A stretch of DNA of 45,308 bases from contig NZ_FRBE01000024.1 of the NCBI RefSeq assembly GCF_900142535.1, positions 1-45,308 on the forward strand, written 5' to 3'. Positions 41,396 to 45,308 of the stretch are shown one piece after another. The DNA comes from Fibrobacter sp. UWEL. GTDB lineage: Bacteria > Fibrobacterota > Fibrobacteria > Fibrobacterales > Fibrobacteraceae. The notes beneath the pieces are model-generated. The model did no database searches. It saw nothing but the letters and a program-made list of their open reading frames with translations, and was not told where the DNA came from. Position numbers and translations under genes: made by a program. The first letter of the stretch is position 1, and each line of letters opens with the position of its first letter.

Positions 41396-42103
41396 ATGGC
41401 AGAGAATCAAGATATTGACGAATTGGCCGAAGAATCTGCGGAACTTCCTAAAGTTGAAAGTCAGGAAGACCTTGCCCGCATTATCCAGGCTCTGGTATTT
41501 GCGTCTCCGGATGTGGTGACATTGAAAAAGCTCCGCGAAATCCTGGGCGACTTTTTGGATGCTCGTTTGGTTTCTGATGCACTCATTGCTGCCAATGATT
41601 CCCTGAACAAGATCAACTCTCCGTTTGAAATTGTGGAACAGGCCGGCGGTTATCGCTTCCGTACCCGCGCCAAGTATTATCCTTGGGTCCGCAAGCTCTT
41701 CCCGGAAGTAAACGCTCGTCGCTTGAGCCAGGCCGCCTTGGAAACTCTGGCCGTGATTGCTTACCAGCAGCCCATAACCAAGGCCGCCATTGAACAGGTT
41801 CGTGGTGTGTCTTCTGTGGATGGCCCCATCCGTAACCTGCTGGACAAAAAATTTATTGCATTGGGTTCCCGTGCGGAAACTGTGGGCAATCCCTACACGT
41901 ACGTTACCACCCAGGAATTTATGAAGTACTTCGGCATCAATCGTATTCCCGAAGATCTGCCTCGCCTCCGCGAATTCAGTGAACTTCTGGAAGCTGGCGC
42001 ATTGGTACCTCAGTATGCCAAGCCGGAATCCATTGCTACCGAAGAACCTGTGGAACCGGAAGAAAATCCGGATCAGGTTGAACTTTCCATGGGAGATCTG
42101 TAA
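41396..42103 (+). CDS. scpB: Segregation and condensation protein ScpB
   Basis: ScpB is the winged-helix (kite) subunit that, with ScpA and Smc, condenses chromosomes. The 235-residue protein has an acidic N-terminus, then ARIIQALVFASPDVVTLKKL, FEIVEQAGGYRFRTR, and RLSQAALETLAVIAYQQPITKAAIEQVRGV, the most conserved block of the family, followed by GNPYTYVTT. A Glu-rich C-terminal tail is present. scpA is not in the window. It lies 11 bp after proB, and its stop shares one base with the mutS start (TAATG). Confidence 0.95.
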   Translation: MAENQDIDELAEESAELPKVESQEDLARIIQALVFASPDVVTLKKLREILGDFLDARLVSDALIAANDSLNKINSPFEIVEQAGGYRFRTRAKYYPWVRKLFPEVNARRLSQAALETLAVIAYQQPITKAAIEQVRGVSSVDGPIRNLLDKKFIALGSRAETVGNPYTYVTTQEFMKYFGINRIPEDLPRLREFSELLEAGALVPQYAKPESIATEEPVEPEENPDQVELSMGDL

Positions 42104-44751
42104 TGGCTTGCACTCCCTTAATGCAACAGTATTACGATATCAAGGCTCAGAACCCTGGTTGTATTCTGTTCTTTAGAATGGGCGACTTCTTTGAACTGTT
42201 CGAAGAAGATGCTGTCATTGCCTCTAAGATTTTAGGCATTACTCTCACGAGCCGTAACAATGGTGCCTCGGGTGCTACGCCCCTTTGCGGTTTCCCGCAT
42301 CACGCCGCCGAACGTTACGTTCCCAAGATGGTGGCCGCTGGTTATCGCGTGGCCATTTGCGAACAGGTGGAAGACCCTAAGCTAGCCAAGGGCATTGTCA
42401 AGCGCGACATTGTGGAAATCATCAGTGCCGGCACCGCCATGAACGAAGCCAACCTGGATGCCAAGGAAGCAAATTACCTTTGCGCTTACATCCCGGGAAG
42501 TGCCGACACCACGAAGGATGCCGCTGAGGGCAAGGCTGAAACCGCAGTGTTCTCTATCGCCGATGTGACCACGGGTTACCTTGCTACTTGCAAGAGTTCC
42601 ATTCAGGCTTTCGAATGCGAATTCTGCCGCCGCATGCCTAAGGAAATTCTCGTTCCCGAAGGAACCAAGATTCCCGCCGGCGTCATGGACTTGGTGAAAT
42701 CCGAAAACATTTTGATTACGGAGCTTCCGGGTTTCCAGTTCGGAGAAGAAGCCGCCCGCGACACGCTCTTTAGCCACTTCAAGGTTGAAGCCTTGGATGG
42801 TCTCGGACTTGACGGCCGCCCCGAAGAAACTGCTGTCACTGGAGCAATGCTTCAGTATTTGATGTACCAGAAAAAATCCGAGCTCTCGCACTTTACGGCT
42901 CTCGAGATTTTGAATCTGGACGACTATATGACTTTGGATCCGTCCACCTTGCGCAACCTTGAGCTGGTGCGCCCGCTGAACGCCGACGATATGAGCAGCA
43001 CTCTTTGCTACGTGCTGGACTTTACCGTTACTGCAATGGGTGGCAGAACTTTGAAGGATTGGGTGAGCCATCCGCTGATTTCCGTGGACCGCATCAAGGA
43101 ACGCGAAGAAGCTGTGGACGAACTGGTCAACAATCCTGTTGCACTTGATGAACTGAAGGAATCTCTCACTTCCATTCTGGATATGGAACGCTTGATGGGC
43201 CGCGTTGGTTCTGGTCGCGCCAACGCCCGTGACCTTGCTGGTATGGGCCGTTCCCTGGCTCAGGCTTCCAAGGTGGCTGAAGTTCTGGAAGGTTTGCGTT
43301 CCCCGATTTTTGAACCCATGCGTGACGCTTTGATGCGCGCCCAGGGTAGGGGAGAGGAACTTCTCAGCCAGTTCAATGATGACCTGCCGTTGACCGTCCG
43401 CGAAGGCGGTATGATTCGCGAAGGTGCCAACGCAGAATTGGACGCCATGAACGCTGACATTAAGGATCGCCGTCAGTGGATTGCCTCTTTGGAAACCCGC
43501 GAAAAGGAACGTCTTGGCATTCCCAGCCTGAAGGTGGGCTACAACAAGGTCTTCGGTTATTACATCGAAGTGACCCGCGCCGCCATGGCCAAGGCTACCA
43601 ACCCGATTCCTGACGAATACATCCGTAAGCAGACTACGGTAAATGCAGAACGTTACATCACTCCCGAAATGAAGGAATGCGAATCCGTCATTAGCAATGC
43701 GGAAGTGAACATTCACGCTCTGGAATACAAAATCTTTAGCGAACTCCGCGAACGCGTGAACTCCTGGCGCGCCGAGCTGCAGGAAATTGCAAATGCCATC
43801 GCCCGCGTGGATACGCTGTACAGCTTTGCTCGCGCCGCACGTAAGTACAATTACGTTTGCCCCGAGGTATTCGAAGGCTCCGGCATCGAAATCAAGGGCG
43901 GGTTCCATCCCGTGATTGTGGCGGTGAATCCGGACTTGGACTTCATTAGCAATGACGTGAAGCTGTCGCCTGAGGCCACCCGACTGATGCTGATTACCGG
44001 TCCCAATATGGCTGGTAAATCCACTTACCTGCGTCAGACCGGCCTCATTGTGCTGATGGCGCAAATCGGCTGTTTCGTGCCTGCGGAATCTGCCCGCATT
44101 GGCGTTGTGGACCGTATCTTTACCCGCGTGGGCGCCAGCGACCGCCTGAGCCGCGGCCTCTCGACCTTCATGGTGGAAATGATTGAAACCGCAAACATCC
44201 TGCGTAACGCAACCTCCCACAGCCTTGTGCTTCTGGACGAAATCGGCCGCGGTACCAGTACCTTTGACGGTCTCTCCATCGCATGGGCCATCGTTGAAAC
44301 GCTTCACGACGAACCCGCTCGCGCTGCCCTCACGCTGTTTGCTACCCACTACCACGAATTGACTGGTTTGGTGGATGGCTTGGAACACGCCGGCAACTAC
44401 CAGGTGGCCGTTCAGGAAAAGGGCGACAAGTTGCTGTTCCTCCACAAGATTCTTGAAGGTGCCTGCGACTCCAGCTATGGTATTCACGTGGCAGAAATGG
44501 CGGGCCTTCCCAACAACGTGTTGCGCCGTGCCCGCAAGATCCTGATGCGTCTTGAAAAGCATAAGATCGACCCCAGCGACGAAGCTGCCAACAAGAAACT
44601 GAAGGAAAAGCCCCAGGTGGATCTGTTCGCTCCTCCTGACGAAAGCACCACTCTCCTGAAGGAAGAAGTGCGTCGCCTCCGTCCCGAAGAAATGACCCCC
44701 ATGCAGGCTCTTCAGTATTTGATGGACCTGAAGGAACACTATGGGAAATAG
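42103..44751 (+). CDS. mutS: DNA mismatch repair protein MutS
   Basis: MutS recognises mismatches and starts methyl-independent or MutL-dependent repair. The 882-residue protein has the mismatch-reading motif RMGDFFELF (Phe29-x-Glu31), connector, lever and clamp domains, and the ATPase with Walker A TGPNMAGKSTYLRQ (about 633-643), VDRIFTRVGASDRLSRGLSTFMVEM, Walker B LVLLDEIGRGTSTFDG (about 706) and ATHYHEL. The C-terminal region includes the helix-turn-helix. Length is typical of MutS1. It is translationally coupled to scpB. Confidence 0.97.
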   Translation: MACTPLMQQYYDIKAQNPGCILFFRMGDFFELFEEDAVIASKILGITLTSRNNGASGATPLCGFPHHAAERYVPKMVAAGYRVAICEQVEDPKLAKGIVKRDIVEIISAGTAMNEANLDAKEANYLCAYIPGSADTTKDAAEGKAETAVFSIADVTTGYLATCKSSIQAFECEFCRRMPKEILVPEGTKIPAGVMDLVKSENILITELPGFQFGEEAARDTLFSHFKVEALDGLGLDGRPEETAVTGAMLQYLMYQKKSELSHFTALEILNLDDYMTLDPSTLRNLELVRPLNADDMSSTLCYVLDFTVTAMGGRTLKDWVSHPLISVDRIKEREEAVDELVNNPVALDELKESLTSILDMERLMGRVGSGRANARDLAGMGRSLAQASKVAEVLEGLRSPIFEPMRDALMRAQGRGEELLSQFNDDLPLTVREGGMIREGANAELDAMNADIKDRRQWIASLETREKERLGIPSLKVGYNKVFGYYIEVTRAAMAKATNPIPDEYIRKQTTVNAERYITPEMKECESVISNAEVNIHALEYKIFSELRERVNSWRAELQEIANAIARVDTLYSFARAARKYNYVCPEVFEGSGIEIKGGFHPVIVAVNPDLDFISNDVKLSPEATRLMLITGPNMAGKSTYLRQTGLIVLMAQIGCFVPAESARIGVVDRIFTRVGASDRLSRGLSTFMVEMIETANILRNATSHSLVLLDEIGRGTSTFDGLSIAWAIVETLHDEPARAALTLFATHYHELTGLVDGLEHAGNYQVAVQEKGDKLLFLHKILEGACDSSYGIHVAEMAGLPNNVLRRARKILMRLEKHKIDPSDEAANKKLKEKPQVDLFAPPDESTTLLKEEVRRLRPEEMTPMQALQYLMDLKEHYGK

Positions 44752-44756
44752 TTGCT

Positions 44757-44933
44757 CTACCTCTGCGTTTTCAGCCAGTGGGCGAAAAAATAATCGTAAA
44801 CCCGGTAACTGCCGGATTCTTGCGTAACGAGTTGCTATGCAAGCAATCCTTTTAGCGCTGCCTGAACACTGCTGGCTGATACCAGGTTGTATTTCTTAAC
44901 AAAGTCCGCAGAGGTCACATTGTTTGTCGACAT
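44757..44933 (-). pseudogene. C-terminal remnant of an AAA-type ATPase
   Basis: Reading the minus strand from an ATG at 44933, a 32-codon frame contains SADFVKKYNLVSASSVQAAL and ends in TAG at 44835-44837. Translation past that stop gives QLVTQESGSYRVYDYFFAHW to the next stop at 44757. Together this is the typical C-terminus of the ATPase family found as single genes in Bacteroidetes and relatives (F..KY.L.SASSVQ.A...LL...LVT.....Y.VYD.FF..WL). Only this tail is left and it carries an in-frame stop, so it is a decayed gene. Upstream in-frame sequence hits a stop within about 15 codons. Confidence 0.7.
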
Positions 44934-44976
44934 CTTTGATTTGGCAGGTTTTGCCCTGGGGTGTTGAACGCCTTAT

Positions 44977-44989
44977 ATACATTGTGTAT
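44977..44989. promoter_or_regulatory. Operator-like palindrome ATACA-N3-TGTAT, copy 1
   Basis: A perfect 5-bp-arm palindrome, ATACATTGTGTAT. An equal one lies 104 bp to the right. Paired operator-like sites upstream of a gene outside the window, or relics of the lost gene, are both possible. Confidence 0.5.
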
Positions 44990-45080
44990 GACTTCTCCAG
45001 CTATATTCTTGTTGTGCTTCGAAAAAAACTTCTCGCTTTGCTAATTCTGCAAAAAATGACAGTAAAAAATCAAAAAAAAC

Positions 45081-45096
45081 ATACATAGTGTATAAT
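45081..45096 (+). promoter_or_regulatory. Palindrome ATACA-N3-TGTAT, copy 2, overlapping a TATAAT box
   Basis: ATACATAGTGTAT at 45081-45093 overlaps a perfect TATAAT at 45091-45096 on the plus strand, a layout expected for repression by steric block. No good -35 is seen at 17 bp. Confidence 0.5.
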
Positions 45097-45196
45097 CTAT
45101 GTCACATTTTGATTTGTAAAAAAGTCTTGGATAAACGAAATTTTACACCCGAATTCTATTTGCAAATGCATAATCCGAGCGGAATCTGAAGGATGC

Positions 45197-45220
45197 AAAA
45201 AAGGCCCCCAGATGGGAGCC
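45197..45220 (-). terminator. Minus-strand terminator of a gene beyond the right edge
   Basis: Stem GGCCCCC / GGGAGCC (one mismatch) with loop AGAT is bordered on the left by AAAAAA, which is a T-run on the minus strand. An upstream hairpin on that strand (TGCAACCT...AGGTTGCA, about 45239-45269) suggests a structured 3' end. The gene or RNA it serves lies past 45308. Confidence 0.65.
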
Positions 45221-45308
45221 AGCTAGGATAACTAAATTGCAACCTTCTCTTACCACAAAGAGGTTGCATTGAGTCATCTTAACCGAGAGCAAAGATACAA
45301 AATTCTTG

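Noticed and set aside
42382-44739. 785-codon open frame opposite mutS
   Set aside because: Antisense shadow of mutS with no recognisable domain or start signal.
45197-45308. tRNA or tmRNA end at the right edge
   Set aside because: No T-arm consensus (GGTTCRANNCC) or CCA end is seen; only a terminator and a hairpin can be supported.

Overview
The window fits a chromosomal piece of a Fibrobacter-like bacterium (phylum Fibrobacterota). This is an inference from content. Secreted lipoproteins carry Ser-rich linkers (SSSSE/VESSSS type), one protein matches the Fibrobacter paralogous family TIGR02171, and there is a secreted GH16 glucanase beside a complete Tol-Pal envelope system. No rRNA or tRNA gene was recognised.

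Layout. 1-3.3 kb: an IS30-type transposase gene split by a complete 2,565-bp IS21-family element (istA, istB) with a 7-bp target duplication. 3.3-5.8 kb: a Panacea-domain antitoxin-like gene with a 28-codon follower, then a lipoprotein with a glycosidase-like barrel. 5.9-8.6 kb: valS (minus strand). 8.6-9.2 kb: a gene-free G-rich region with three paired-arm repeats. 9.2-13.7 kb: GH16 glucanase translationally coupled to a TIGR02171 lipoprotein, then a convergent nucleotidyltransferase. 13.8-19.0 kb: type II secretion / type IV pilus-like genes: a secretin (plus strand) facing a four-gene minus-strand operon (GspL-GspC-like fusion, PilX/GspK-like protein, two pseudopilins). 19.2-20.1 kb: a PD-(D/E)XK-like nuclease. 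20.4-27.5 kb: processive family-2 glycosyltransferase, TusA-like/SGNH-like/zinc-ribbon operon, SulP transporter, purN, rnhB. 27.7-34.3 kb: FecR-domain lipoprotein and tolQ-tolR-tolA-tolB-pal-cpoB. 35.0-37.1 kb: murA and a GYF-RDD membrane protein (minus strand). 37.2-44.8 kb: rapA, proB, scpB, mutS. The right edge holds a decayed ATPase fragment and two operator-like palindromes.

The most unusual content is a repeat family that the genes do not explain. Fourteen 38-bp units share one geometry, an 11-nt arm, a 16-nt core and an inverted 11-nt arm. Eleven have TACTAAA-type arms, in three clusters that each lie between convergent genes. Three have TAGTGC-type arms and lie upstream of valS. Two clusters (15.71-15.99 and 20.10-20.38 kb) are about 280-bp inverted copies of one another and bracket the nuclease gene plus the minus-strand secretion operon. 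The secretin gene and the facing operon also share an exact 23-bp upstream sequence. Together these suggest that a repeat-bounded block of about 4.1 kb was inverted or inserted inside a secretion locus. The repeats may be targets of an unrecognised DNA-binding, recombination or REP-like system.
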